A program made the translations under genes and the position numbers. Shown in pieces: positions 33,754-42,643 of a stretch of DNA of 64,000 bases. Within the stretch, counting starts at the first letter, position 1; every line of letters begins with the position of its first letter. Source of the stretch: Oligoflexus tunisiensis (lineage in GTDB: Bacteria > Bdellovibrionota_B > Oligoflexia > Oligoflexales > Oligoflexaceae); contig NZ_BDFO01000001.1 in NCBI RefSeq assembly GCF_001748245.1, positions 7,368,346 to 7,432,345 on the forward strand. Reading direction: 5' to 3'. The notes under the pieces were generated by a model that saw only the letters and a list, made by a program, of their open reading frames with translations, was not told the DNA's origin and searched no databases.

Positions 33754-33951
33754 TCAACGGTAAGGCAAACAGGCCAGGATCAGGCCAACGTTCGACTTGT
33801 GCACGTAGGCAGCGGTCCGCAGTTTGTTCAGACGTTTGCGACTCTTCTTGGTCAGGATGTGGCGCTTGTACGCCTGGGCGCGCTTGATTTTACCGGACGC
33901 AAGCACTGTAAAACGCTTCGCCGCGGCTCGCTTGGTCTTCATTTTTGGCAT
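33754..33951 (-). CDS. rpmI: 50S ribosomal protein L35
   Basis: The 65-residue basic protein begins MPKMKTKRAAAKRF and has KRAQAYKRHILTKKSRKRLNKLR, characteristic of L35. infC, normally directly upstream of rpmI, is absent. The next gene upstream is an unrelated secreted protein, and a promoter is predicted at 34061-34089. The leader of about 100 nt could host L20-mediated control (inference from other bacteria). Confidence 0.96.
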   Translation of the reverse strand: MPKMKTKRAAAKRFTVLASGKIKRAQAYKRHILTKKSRKRLNKLRTAAYVHKSNVGLILACLPYR

Positions 33952-34060
33952 GGAAGTCTTCCTTTTCTTTGGAGCCCACGAACTGCTTCGCGGCAGTCAC
34001 GTCAGGCGAAAGTTGGGGCCGTACCCCGAGTGGACCCGATGAGGTCGAACGGAACCCCAG

Positions 34061-34089
34061 TGTCTATCACTTCCCATGCGTTGGTGCAA
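34061..34089 (-). promoter_or_regulatory. Predicted promoter of rpmI-rplT
   Basis: On the minus strand TTGCAC (34084-34089) and TAGACA (34061-34066) are separated by 17 bases. This lies between the end of the upstream gene and rpmI. Confidence 0.45.
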
Positions 34090-34103
34090 CGGCAATCAGC
34101 GAA

Positions 34104-34883
34104 TCAGTTGCTGGACTTCTGGCCCCGGCCCGGGCCTGCGATGACGAATGCCAATTTGGCCTCTTCCAGCAGGCGCGGATGGTCCGCTTTCAGTTTGCTC
34201 CAGGAATCCTTGGTGACGATCAGAGTCTTATCGCCCTCTGCGACCGCATTGATCTCAATCGGTTTGGGACCGGCATAGGACTTCAGCTCGCCCGAGTTCT
34301 TGAAGAACCAGCGACCGGCCAGCTGCTTTTTGTAGGCTGACCTGGCGACATCCTTGGGACTGAACAGGAGTTCCCCATCGGTGCTGCGAATCTCGGTCTG
34401 CAGCAGCGGCACTTTCAAACCGCTGATCTGCACGACGATCGCACTGCCTTCACTCGGTTCGGACTTGGGCTCCTCACTGGCGAATTCACTCACACCGAAG
34501 TCCATGGCCCGGGAGAGGCTGCTATCCAGTTCCACCCGGACCCGACCGTCGGTGAAGTACGTGGTGTTGTAAACATAGGCGGATCGGGTCAGTTCACTGG
34601 CCAGGGCCGCCGAGGCTTCTTCATTCAGGCCTTTCTGAGCCCGGGCCTTGCTCAGGGCTGACAGGACATACATCAGACCATCTTCCACGGCCACCTTCTC
34701 AGCGCCCTCAAAACCCTTTTCAGCAAAGTCGACCGTGGCCTCGCCATAGAATCGGATCCGCATCGTGGAGTAATTCAATTCAAAGCGATCAATCTGCTCG
34801 GTCACCGGCTGGGCCTGGCCAACCGACGTCAGCCCTAAACCCGTGGCCAAAAGCAAACTCAGATGGCAAACCTTGCTATTCAT
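34104..34883 (-). CDS. Secreted hypothetical protein
   Basis: The 259-residue protein has a signal peptide (LLLATGLGLTSVGQAQ, cleavage near residue 25). The early mature region (YGEATVDFAEKGFEGAEKVAVEDGLMYVLSAL) resembles the opening of LPP20/FlgT-N-like periplasmic domains, where a strand is followed by an Ala-rich helix. That is a weak resemblance. The C-terminal part has no recognised family. It lies between the suhB-like gene and rpmI on the same strand, with a 43-base gap upstream. Confidence 0.65.
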   Translation of the reverse strand: MNSKVCHLSLLLATGLGLTSVGQAQPVTEQIDRFELNYSTMRIRFYGEATVDFAEKGFEGAEKVAVEDGLMYVLSALSKARAQKGLNEEASAALASELTRSAYVYNTTYFTDGRVRVELDSSLSRAMDFGVSEFASEEPKSEPSEGSAIVVQISGLKVPLLQTEIRSTDGELLFSPKDVARSAYKKQLAGRWFFKNSGELKSYAGPKPIEINAVAEGDKTLIVTKDSWSKLKADHPRLLEEAKLAFVIAGPGRGQKSSN

Positions 34884-34926
34884 AGGCTCTCCTTGCTATC
34901 GATTCATCGCGCACGATCAATCCAGG

Positions 34927-35796
34927 TCAGATCAATCCTGAGATGAGTTGAACAACTGAAGGTGTCCCACAAATGATATCACCCTGCTCCAGGTCATAGC
35001 GAGCCCCCGGTTCACACTTGAAGTTCCGCATCACTCCCCCGGCCTCTTCCACGAGCAGAGAACCCGCGGCCAGATCCCAGGCCCGGAGCCCGGTCTCCCA
35101 GTAGCCGTCGTAGACTCCTTCCGCCACGAGCGCGAGGTCCAGGGCTGCGGCTCCGTCCCGCCGAATGCTCTGACAGGTCTGGGCCACGGCCATGAAAAAT
35201 TCTATATCTTTCCGTAGGTTATCGCCCAAATGATAGGCAAAGCCGGTCACCAGAAAGGCGTCCTGAGGGGGACGATCGGGACAGACATGAATCGGTTTTT
35301 CATTCACCCAGGCGCCACGTCCACGTTCGGCAACATAGGTTTTTCCGCGAATCGGATCGTGCACGGCGCCCGCCATCACCCGAATCCTGCCATTCTCCTC
35401 AAACACGCCACGGCCAATCGAGACGCAAAAAAATGGGTAATTATTGGCAAAATTGGTCGTCCCGTCGAGTGGATCCACAATCCAGATCGAGGAGCCGGGC
35501 GTGCGATCCTCGGAGGACAGACCGGCTTCCTCCGAGAAAATCTTGTCCTGAGGCCTTTTCTGCCGGAGGGTATCGAGGATCACTTTCTCACTTGCCAGGT
35601 CAGCGTCGGTGACCAGGGTTTTGTCAGATTTTTGGCGTACGCGAACATCGGAACCGAAACGCCGGGTTAGTTCAGCGCCAGCGCGGCAGCTCAGATCATG
35701 CAAAAAGGCCATCTCTTCCGTATATCTCGCTTCCATTGGGGCTTCCATTCGATAGATATTCATCTTCTGGATCTGTTCCAGTTTCTGTATGATCAT
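34927..35796 (-). CDS. Inositol monophosphatase family protein
   Basis: The IMPase/SuhB metal-site motifs are present: TDADLASEK, IFSEEAG (metal Glu), WIVDPLDGTTNFANNYPFFCVSI (signature) and WETGLRAWDLAAGSLLVEEAGG. These enzymes dephosphorylate inositol-1-phosphate or related sugars, and SuhB also acts in rRNA transcription. The start is uncertain. In-frame ATGs at 35763, 35748 and 35736 give lengths nearer the usual 260-270, and none has a strong Shine-Dalgarno. Confidence 0.92.
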   Translation of the reverse strand: MIIQKLEQIQKMNIYRMEAPMEARYTEEMAFLHDLSCRAGAELTRRFGSDVRVRQKSDKTLVTDADLASEKVILDTLRQKRPQDKIFSEEAGLSSEDRTPGSSIWIVDPLDGTTNFANNYPFFCVSIGRGVFEENGRIRVMAGAVHDPIRGKTYVAERGRGAWVNEKPIHVCPDRPPQDAFLVTGFAYHLGDNLRKDIEFFMAVAQTCQSIRRDGAAALDLALVAEGVYDGYWETGLRAWDLAAGSLLVEEAGGVMRNFKCEPGARYDLEQGDIICGTPSVVQLISGLI

Positions 35797-35967
35797 TATT
35801 GTGGCACGGTCGCCTGCTTTGCGCGAGGCTTACCTCGTACAGTCTGGCACCGGTTTCCAAGACCTTGAATCCTGGCATATTTTCCGCTTGGCGACCGACA
35901 CCATGCGCCCTTAAATTTAAATCCCAATCTGCCGAAAAGTAAGTGGGTATCTGGAAAGGAATAATCT

Positions 35968-37551
35968 GTGGAATCTATCACTTTTTCTGAAATCGCGTTG
36001 GTCGCTGCCTGTGGCGTGGCCTTCGGATATGCATTTTTCGTGGCGGTCCGCTTTATGCTGCCACGCAAGCAGCGAGCGGACGTCCAGGAGCAGCGCAATC
36101 TCGTCATTCAAAAGGCCCAGCAGCGCAAAGAGCAGGTCATTGCGGAAGCCAAAAAACGTGCGGAAGAAAAGGCCGTGCAGATGCAGGAAGAACTCGAGAT
36201 GACCATCGAGGAAGAGCGTCTGGCCCTTGAAGCCAGTGATGCTGACCTCGCGGTGCAGGATCAGTTCGTACAGCACGAAGAGGAGCGCATTCAAAAACTC
36301 GAGGCCACCTTTCAAAACCATCAGAAAAAAGTCAGCGAGCTGCAAAAACAACTCGCGGATGTGCAGGCTTCGGTGGTGCAGGTGAAAACCACGCTGCAGG
36401 ACAGCCTCGCTCGCATCGCCGATTGCGACCGCGCCGCCACCCAGCACATGATCATCGATTCGCTGGTGAACGAGCGTCGCCTCGACAGTCAAAAGCGGAT
36501 CAAGGAATTGGTCGATGACCTGGAAAGCCATTCCAAAAAAGGCGCGGAACGAGTCCTGAGCCGGATCATGTCGCGCTATCAACCCAGCTTCATCTGGCCG
36601 AAGAACACCAACCATGTGGAAATCCTGAATCCACGGCTCTTCGAAACTTTACAGAATAATCCGCAACTGATTACCGACCTGACCGCCCTGACCGAAGGTG
36701 TGGAGATCACCCTTTCCCCGGCCACGCACGATGGTCTGCCGGCGATCATACGGCTCGGTGGTGGATACGGCATCTTCAAGGAAGCGGCCCGTCTGACCCT
36801 CGAGGAGCTCCTGCCCAAGGGTCCCAACAACTGGGCGAAATGTGACAAGACCTATTTGAAGCATCGCCGCACCCTCGAAAATCAGGCTCTGAAGCTGGGC
36901 CGCCAGGCTGTGATCGAGCTGGGTCTGCCGGATATCCACGAGGAAATTCAAAAGATGGTCGGCGCCTTGAACTGGCGGACGAGCTATCGGCAGAATCAGT
37001 ATTACCATTCCCTCGAAGTGGCCAAGCTCGCCGGGGTTCTGGCCGGTGAACTCGGTGTGGATCCCAGAATAGCCAAGCGCTGTGGCCTCCTCCACGATAT
37101 CGGCAAGGGCATCGACTATCGCATCGAAGGCAGCCATGCTGTGATCAGCGGTGACTATGCGGACCGCTTCGGCGAAAAACGGATCATCTGTGATACGGTC
37201 ATGTCGCATCATAACGATCTCGTGCTCGACACGCCGATGAGCTATGTTTTGAAATCCGCCGATACCCTCTCCGGCGCGCGTCCCGGTGCCCGTATTAATC
37301 TGGAAGAAGGTTATCAGGAGCGCCTGCAAGCGATGGAGGAAGCTATCAAGTCGTTCCCTGGCATCCAAAAGGTGGCGATCATGAATGGGGGACGCGAAGT
37401 CCATATCGGTGTGAACCATAAGAAGATTCGCGAAGAGGAACTGCAGGGTTTCGCGGCTGCGATTGCCCGCAAGATCGAAGAGGAGGTCGCCTTCCCCGGT
37501 CAGATCAAGGTGCTCGTCACTCGACGCTTTGAAGCCTCCGCAGTCGCCTGA
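35968..37551 (+). CDS. rny: Ribonuclease Y with a non-canonical KH segment
   Basis: RNase Y is a membrane-anchored endoribonuclease that starts mRNA decay. The protein has an N-terminal membrane segment (residues ~6-30), a long charged coiled coil (~38-190), a region at the KH position, and the HD domain with RTSYRQNQYYHSLEVAKLAG, GLLHDIGKGIDYRIEGSHA and MSHHND. The 527-residue length is standard. The RNA-binding GRIIGREGRNI loop of the KH domain is missing, and the matching stretch reads LFETLQNNPQLITDLTA. The GTG start has AAGGA upstream. Confidence 0.93.
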   Translation: MESITFSEIALVAACGVAFGYAFFVAVRFMLPRKQRADVQEQRNLVIQKAQQRKEQVIAEAKKRAEEKAVQMQEELEMTIEEERLALEASDADLAVQDQFVQHEEERIQKLEATFQNHQKKVSELQKQLADVQASVVQVKTTLQDSLARIADCDRAATQHMIIDSLVNERRLDSQKRIKELVDDLESHSKKGAERVLSRIMSRYQPSFIWPKNTNHVEILNPRLFETLQNNPQLITDLTALTEGVEITLSPATHDGLPAIIRLGGGYGIFKEAARLTLEELLPKGPNNWAKCDKTYLKHRRTLENQALKLGRQAVIELGLPDIHEEIQKMVGALNWRTSYRQNQYYHSLEVAKLAGVLAGELGVDPRIAKRCGLLHDIGKGIDYRIEGSHAVISGDYADRFGEKRIICDTVMSHHNDLVLDTPMSYVLKSADTLSGARPGARINLEEGYQERLQAMEEAIKSFPGIQKVAIMNGGREVHIGVNHKKIREEELQGFAAAIARKIEEEVAFPGQIKVLVTRRFEASAVA

Positions 37552-37580
37552 TCCGACTTCATGTTATAATAAATTCCAGC

Positions 37581-37605
37581 AAGGGGGCCCTCCTGCCCCT
37601 TTTTT
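37581..37605 (+). terminator. Rho-independent terminator of rny
   Basis: The stem AAGGGG/CCCCTT with a 9-nt loop is followed by six T (37600-37605), 30 bases past the rny stop and just before the next gene. Confidence 0.75.
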
Positions 37606-37618
37606 GTTGGAGCTTGGC

Positions 37619-38347
37619 ATGCCGCAGAAATCCCGCCGCCAGATCAATGATATCCAGGAAAAGGTCATGATTTACCTGAAGCTGCAAAGGTTTCAGGCTG
37701 CGGAAGAGCTTTTGCAAAATGCCATGGAAGAGCATGGGCCCCTGGCCAATCTTTTGAACCTCATGGGGCTCTGTCATCATCGGCAGTCGAAATTCCCCGA
37801 AGCCATCGAATACTTCGAGAAAGCCAAGGAGGCGAACCCACGCTTTATCGAAGCGGCGTTGAACCTCGCTGTGACACTCTCCGACCTCGGCTTCTATGAA
37901 ACCTCACAAAAGGTCTACGGCGAACTTCAAGGCCATATGGGGGACGGTCAAACCCTGCCTGATCTCGTGCTCGGGCGACTTGCGAACCTTCACAATAAGA
38001 CCGCTCTGGGATACGAACATGCCGGCCTCTATGATCAGGCCGCCCAGGAATATGCCAAGGCCCTTCATATCTACCCCCGCATGCCGGATATCCGTCTGCG
38101 TCTGGCCAAGGTTTATTTGCGAATAAACTCCTATCATCAGGGGCGTGAGCAGCTCATGGTTCTTTTGGAGGAGAACCCGAATCATCCGGAATGTCTGAAT
38201 CTGCTCGGCACCATCGCATTTCGAATGGGCGATTGGGACGGCGCACAGAACTTTTGGCAAAAAACGCAAAACGTCAATCCCAACGATAGAACCTCGCGCA
38301 CTTACCTGCGCAGCAGTTCCAAAAATCCGCCGGGAGCAACAATTTAA
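37619..38347 (+). CDS. TPR-repeat protein
   Basis: The ATG at 37619 with GGAG 7 nt upstream gives a 242-residue soluble protein made almost entirely of tetratricopeptide repeats (for example LLNLMGLCHHRQSKFPEAIEYFEKAKEANPRF and KTALGYEHAGLYDQAAQEYAKALHIYPRM). It is a protein-interaction scaffold. It lies between rny and a receiver-TPR protein on the same strand with a 52-base gap, so a shared role in signalling or RNA decay is possible but unproven. Confidence 0.85.
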   Translation: MPQKSRRQINDIQEKVMIYLKLQRFQAAEELLQNAMEEHGPLANLLNLMGLCHHRQSKFPEAIEYFEKAKEANPRFIEAALNLAVTLSDLGFYETSQKVYGELQGHMGDGQTLPDLVLGRLANLHNKTALGYEHAGLYDQAAQEYAKALHIYPRMPDIRLRLAKVYLRINSYHQGREQLMVLLEENPNHPECLNLLGTIAFRMGDWDGAQNFWQKTQNVNPNDRTSRTYLRSSSKNPPGATI

Positions 38348-38399
38348 AGTCAACATCCTCCTGCTTTTAGCCGATGGGCAGGCCAGGAGATAAATCCGA

Positions 38400-39911
38400 A
38401 TGGAAAAGAGCCCGCACAATTTTCCAAGTGGCCTGAAGGCCCTGGTCGCCGACGACCATGACCTGATTCGGAAGTCCATTGCCAAGGCTCTGGTACGCCT
38501 TGGCTTTTCCGAAGTTCTTGAATGCCACAATGGACGCGACGCGAAAATCATCCTCGATACGCAGGCTGTGGATCTGGTGATCTGCGACCTCGATCTGAAT
38601 TTCATTTCAGGTTTCGAAGTCCTGGATCATTTGCGCAGTCTCGATACCGGCTCCGACACGCCCTTCATGATCGTGACCGGCGCGGCGGACAAGGATGATA
38701 TCGTCAAAGCCGCCAACAAAGGCGCTGAAGAATACATGGTCAAGCCCTTCACCCCGGAGGAGCTGGAAGCCAAGATCATCAAGATGCTGAATCAGTATCA
38801 TGCGCCGGGTCCCATCCTGGGGCGCCTGCGCGAAGCGGAAAAGCTCCTCGTCGCCAGCCAGTTCGCGGAAGCGGAAACCGTTCTCGATGAACTCGTCAAA
38901 ATAAAGGACAGCCCCCGCGCCCGCCATCTGCAGGCCGTGGCCCTTGTCAAGCAGCGTAAAACCGCGGAAGCCATCGCGCTGCTGCAGGCCAATATCAAAT
39001 CCACACCGAACTTTTTGAAGAATTTTGTCACACTGGCCAACCTCTATATCGAGGCCAAGGATTTTAAGAACGCCATCCACGCTTTGACCATGGAGCTGGA
39101 GCTCAATCCCAAGCAGCCCTTGCGGCAGATCAAGCTCGCCAACATGCTGCTGAAGGAAGGCAATTCGCATGCGGCCATCGAACACTACCGTCTGGCCCTT
39201 CTGGAAAACAACAAGAATCCGGAAGCTCTCTACGGCATGGGCATGGCCTATGCGCTGGCGGAAAACCTCGAAAAATCGATCTACTATTTCAAACGCTATC
39301 GGCGCAATCATCCCAAGGACAGCCGGCCTTTGAAAGCCATCGTGCAGTTTGCGGAGAAGACCCAGCAGCTGCGCATCGCGGAAGTGGCTCTGGTTGATGA
39401 AAGAAAAGCGCATCCCGAGCGGCTTGATACCTATCTGATTCTGGCGGAATTCTATTTCAAGCATGAGAAGGAAGAGCAGGCCTACCAGACACTGGAAGCG
39501 GCCATCAAGCGCAAGCCCGAATTCACCCAGGCGCACGTGGCCATGGCCCAGTACTACCTGCAGCAAAACGATAGCGAGAGCGCCATCCGCGTGTATCAGC
39601 GTTATATCAATATCACCAAGGATCCCGTCGGCTATATGCTCCAGGCTCAGCTTTATCTGCAGCTGAAAAAGTATGCGCAGGCCATGGCGACCTTGCATCA
39701 TGGCATCGACAGTGGCATTGACCCACAGAAGGCCTTTCCACTGCTGATGATCTCCACCTTTCGCACCAAACAAATCGGCAAAACCTGGTACATTCGCGAG
39801 CGGATGAAGCAGCTGAATCCGAACGAGGAAATCCCGGCTCCCATTGCTGAGATTGACCAGCTCCTCCTGGCCCGACGTCGTGTCAAACGCGGTTTTCAAA
39901 AGGTTTCCTAG
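38400..39911 (+). CDS. Response regulator receiver fused to TPR repeats
   Basis: The N-terminal receiver (residues 10-130) has all key residues: acidic pair Asp18/Asp19, phosphoacceptor Asp63 (DLVICDLDL), Thr93 and Lys115 (VKPF). The remaining ~370 residues are about ten TPRs. There is no DNA-binding domain, so the output is likely protein-protein interaction switched by phosphorylation. It follows a separate TPR protein. No histidine kinase is in the vicinity. The Shine-Dalgarno is AGGAG. Confidence 0.92.
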   Translation: MEKSPHNFPSGLKALVADDHDLIRKSIAKALVRLGFSEVLECHNGRDAKIILDTQAVDLVICDLDLNFISGFEVLDHLRSLDTGSDTPFMIVTGAADKDDIVKAANKGAEEYMVKPFTPEELEAKIIKMLNQYHAPGPILGRLREAEKLLVASQFAEAETVLDELVKIKDSPRARHLQAVALVKQRKTAEAIALLQANIKSTPNFLKNFVTLANLYIEAKDFKNAIHALTMELELNPKQPLRQIKLANMLLKEGNSHAAIEHYRLALLENNKNPEALYGMGMAYALAENLEKSIYYFKRYRRNHPKDSRPLKAIVQFAEKTQQLRIAEVALVDERKAHPERLDTYLILAEFYFKHEKEEQAYQTLEAAIKRKPEFTQAHVAMAQYYLQQNDSESAIRVYQRYINITKDPVGYMLQAQLYLQLKKYAQAMATLHHGIDSGIDPQKAFPLLMISTFRTKQIGKTWYIRERMKQLNPNEEIPAPIAEIDQLLLARRRVKRGFQKVS

Positions 39912-39959
39912 CACTCCCGGGAGATCCCGCATATGATCGCCTCCGTGGAGGGATCGGTC

Positions 39960-40505
39960 ATGGATTCGTTGCGTGCGCAGCTTGGCGTTTATTTGGATTG
40001 GTTGGACAGCCGTGGTTTGACAGGAACGGTCGCGTTTCGCGCTCCGGTCGATGCGCCATCAGAGCCAGACGAGACGGAGACCGCGCCACAGGCCGTCGTG
40101 CCGGAAAGTCCGGAACCTGGGGCTGCGACCGAAACCCAGGCGGGCTGGAAGGTCGGCTTTTATAGCTCGAGCGATCTGACGGAACAGGAATTCATCATGG
40201 TTTCAAAGATCGCGCTGGCCCTGGGCCTCCCCGTTGAGGATTTCAAAATCTGGGCAGACGACAGTCTGGTGCGCGTGCCGGTCGATCTTCTACACTGTTC
40301 CTATATCGTGGCCCTTGGTCCCGGCAGCGGCCAGACTCTGCTGGCCCTGGGACAAACGGTGGCCATGAATACGATTCAGAAAGCTCTGCAGGGCGCGCCT
40401 CTCTTAACCATTCCGCATCCGCGCGCCATGCTTCGGGAGCCCGCTTTAAAAGCCGGGGCCTGGACCGCTTTGCAAAAATTCAAAGGACTCATGCCCAGTC
40501 CATAA
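39960..40505 (+). CDS. Hypothetical protein
   Basis: From ATG 39960 (GGAGGG 7 nt upstream) the protein is 181 residues. It has an N-terminal helical region, a Pro/Glu-rich linker (about residues 30-58), then a compact alpha/beta domain (GWKVGFYSSSDLTEQEFIMVSKIALALGL…VALGPGSGQTLLALG). An earlier ATG at 39933 also has a plausible ribosome-binding site. No family is recognised. It follows the receiver-TPR gene by about 48 bases and is probably in its operon. Confidence 0.7.
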   Translation: MDSLRAQLGVYLDWLDSRGLTGTVAFRAPVDAPSEPDETETAPQAVVPESPEPGAATETQAGWKVGFYSSSDLTEQEFIMVSKIALALGLPVEDFKIWADDSLVRVPVDLLHCSYIVALGPGSGQTLLALGQTVAMNTIQKALQGAPLLTIPHPRAMLREPALKAGAWTALQKFKGLMPSP

Positions 40506-40539
40506 AAGACAAAGCGGCCCCCACTCACGTGAGGACCGC
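40503..40539 (-). terminator. Probable terminator of dnaK
   Basis: On the minus strand a GCGG…CCGC hairpin with internal CTCAC/GTGAG pairing is followed by TTTGTCTTTT. It starts about 27 bases past the dnaK stop and abuts the end of the convergent gene. Confidence 0.5.
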
Positions 40540-40565
40540 CCTTGTTCCTGCTCTTACATCAACAC

Positions 40566-42464
40566 TTACTTGTTATCTTCGAACTCAGCATCGACCACGT
40601 TGGGATCGCTCGACTTCTGCCCACCGGTTGAACCTTGGGCGCTGCTGGCGCCAGCCTGTTGACCGGCAGCCTGTTTGTACAGAGCTTCCGCCAGTTTATG
40701 CGACTTGGCTTCGAGCTCGTCCTTGGCTGCTTTCAGTTCTTCGGCACTGCCGGAATCCAGCTTGGCCTTGGCCGCTGCCAGAGCGCTTTCCAAATCGGAC
40801 TTGATGTCGGCCGGCACCTTGCCTTCACCTTCCTTCAACGACTTTTCGGTCGAGAAGATCAAGGAATCCAATTGGTTGCGATTTTCAACCTGTTCACGAC
40901 GCTGACGGTCCGCATCCTTGTTGGCTTCGGCTTCTTTCACCATGCGATCGATATCGCGTTCGTCGATCTTGGTGGCGGCTTCGATCCGGAGTTTTTGCTC
41001 CTTGCCGGTGCCGAGGTCTTTCGCAGAAACCGACAGGATACCGTTGGCATCGATATCGAACGTCACTTCAATCTGGGGCACACCACGTGGTGCAGACGGG
41101 ATGTCCTGCAGTGTGAAGCGGGCCAGCTGGCGGTTATCGGCAGCCATCTCACGCTCACCTTGGAGGACGTTGATCTCAACGGAGGTCTGATTGTCAGCGG
41201 CCGTTGAGAAGATCTGACTCTTCTTGGTTGGGATCGTGGTGTTGCGTTCGATCAATCGGGTCATCACGCCACCCAGAGTCTCGATACCGAGAGTCAGAGG
41301 CGTCACGTCCAGAAGCAGAACGTCTTTCACATCGCCAGCCAGCACACCACCCTGAACCGCGGCACCGACCGCCACCACTTCATCAGGGTTCACGGTCCGG
41401 TTGGGTTCACGTTTGAAGAAGTCTTTTACTTTTTGTTGCACGAGAGGAATACGGGTCGAACCACCGACCAGCAGAACCTCCTGCACATCTTCCACATTCA
41501 GCTTGGCGTCTTTCAGAACCTGACGACAAGGAACAAGAGTCTTTTCGATCACATCGGCAATCAGTTGCTCGAACTTCGCGCGGCTAAGGCTGACGTTCAA
41601 GTGTTTCGGACCGGTTTGATCCGCTGTCAGGAACGGCAGGTTCACGTCCGTGGCCTGAGCCGAAGACAGCTCGATCTTGGCTTTTTCCGCAGCTTCCTTC
41701 AGACGCTGCATCGCCATGGGGTCACCTTTAACGTCCACACCGGTTTCCGACTTGAAGCCATCCACCAGCCACTTGATGAGAATCTCATCGATGTTGTCAC
41801 CACCGAGGTGGGTATCACCACCGGTTGCCAGCACCTCGACGACATTCTCACCCACTTCGAGGATCGAGATATCGAAGGTACCACCACCGAAGTCATAAAC
41901 GGCGATCTTTTCATTTTTCTTCTTATCCAGACCGTAAGCCAAAGCCGCAGCAGTTGGCTCGTTCACGATACGTTTGACATCGAGACCCGCGATGCGACCG
42001 GCATCCTTGGTGGCCTGACGTTGACTGTCATTGAAATAAGCAGGAACCGTGATGACCGCTTCGGTCACGGGCTGACCGAGATAGTCCTCAGCTGCCTGTT
42101 TCAGCTTGCCCAGGACCTTGGCACCAATTTCCTGCGGCGTATAGGTCTTGCCTTCGATTTCGAAGACGACCATATCACCTTTCCCGCGGGTGACCTTGTA
42201 GGGCATTTTTTCGGCTTCGTCCTTACGCTCGCCAAAGGTGCAACCCATAAAACGCTTGGCTGAGTAGATCGTATTGCGTGGGTTGGTCACAGCCTGACGG
42301 CGGGCGGCATCGCCAACCAGAATATCGCCATTCTTGGCAAAAGCGACAACGCTGGGCGTGGTGCGTTTGCCTTCAGCATTGGCGATGATCACGGGCTGCC
42401 CGTTCTCCATCACGGCCACCACTGAGTTGGTCGTTCCCAAGTCAATACCGATAATCTTTCCCAT
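40566..42464 (-). CDS. dnaK: Molecular chaperone DnaK (Hsp70)
   Basis: DnaK is the ATP-dependent Hsp70 chaperone. IGIDLGTTNSVVAV, the VYDFGGGTFDISIL phosphate loop, VLLVGGSTRIPLVQ and the substrate-binding domain LLDVTPLTLGIET…IPTKKSQIFSTA are all intact. The C-terminal lid ends DPNVVDAEFEDNK, the usual EEVD-like bacterial tail. GGAG precedes the ATG. dnaJ and grpE are not adjacent. grpE is at 20.9 kb. Confidence 0.99.
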   Translation of the reverse strand: MGKIIGIDLGTTNSVVAVMENGQPVIIANAEGKRTTPSVVAFAKNGDILVGDAARRQAVTNPRNTIYSAKRFMGCTFGERKDEAEKMPYKVTRGKGDMVVFEIEGKTYTPQEIGAKVLGKLKQAAEDYLGQPVTEAVITVPAYFNDSQRQATKDAGRIAGLDVKRIVNEPTAAALAYGLDKKKNEKIAVYDFGGGTFDISILEVGENVVEVLATGGDTHLGGDNIDEILIKWLVDGFKSETGVDVKGDPMAMQRLKEAAEKAKIELSSAQATDVNLPFLTADQTGPKHLNVSLSRAKFEQLIADVIEKTLVPCRQVLKDAKLNVEDVQEVLLVGGSTRIPLVQQKVKDFFKREPNRTVNPDEVVAVGAAVQGGVLAGDVKDVLLLDVTPLTLGIETLGGVMTRLIERNTTIPTKKSQIFSTAADNQTSVEINVLQGEREMAADNRQLARFTLQDIPSAPRGVPQIEVTFDIDANGILSVSAKDLGTGKEQKLRIEAATKIDERDIDRMVKEAEANKDADRQRREQVENRNQLDSLIFSTEKSLKEGEGKVPADIKSDLESALAAAKAKLDSGSAEELKAAKDELEAKSHKLAEALYKQAAGQQAGASSAQGSTGGQKSSDPNVVDAEFEDNK

Positions 42465-42570
42465 ATCTTACTCCATCTTTGGCAACCCTGGTGGGGCCTG
42501 CTCAAGGGTTAAACGATCGAACTCGTCCAGCCACTTACGCCATTTAGGCCTGGCTCGCTTTCTCTCCTTA

Positions 42571-42598
42571 AACCTAATGCCGGTCGGGCGGCTGTCAA
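42571..42598 (-). promoter_or_regulatory. Predicted promoter of dnaK
   Basis: On the minus strand a perfect TTGACA (42593-42598) and TAGGTT (42571-42576) are 16 bases apart, giving a leader of about 100 nt. No CIRCE element was found. Confidence 0.45.
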
Positions 42599-42643
42599 CG
42601 GGTCAATCATGATAAGATGAAAGAAACGAGGAGGATGAGCGCT

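Noticed and set aside
38607..39932. 441-codon minus-strand open frame opposite the receiver-TPR gene
   Set aside because: It is antisense to a protein with an intact receiver domain. No independent evidence of coding.
42465..42643. CIRCE (HrcA) operator upstream of dnaK
   Set aside because: No TTAGCACTC-N9-GAGTGCTAA-like inverted repeat was found on either strand in this interval.
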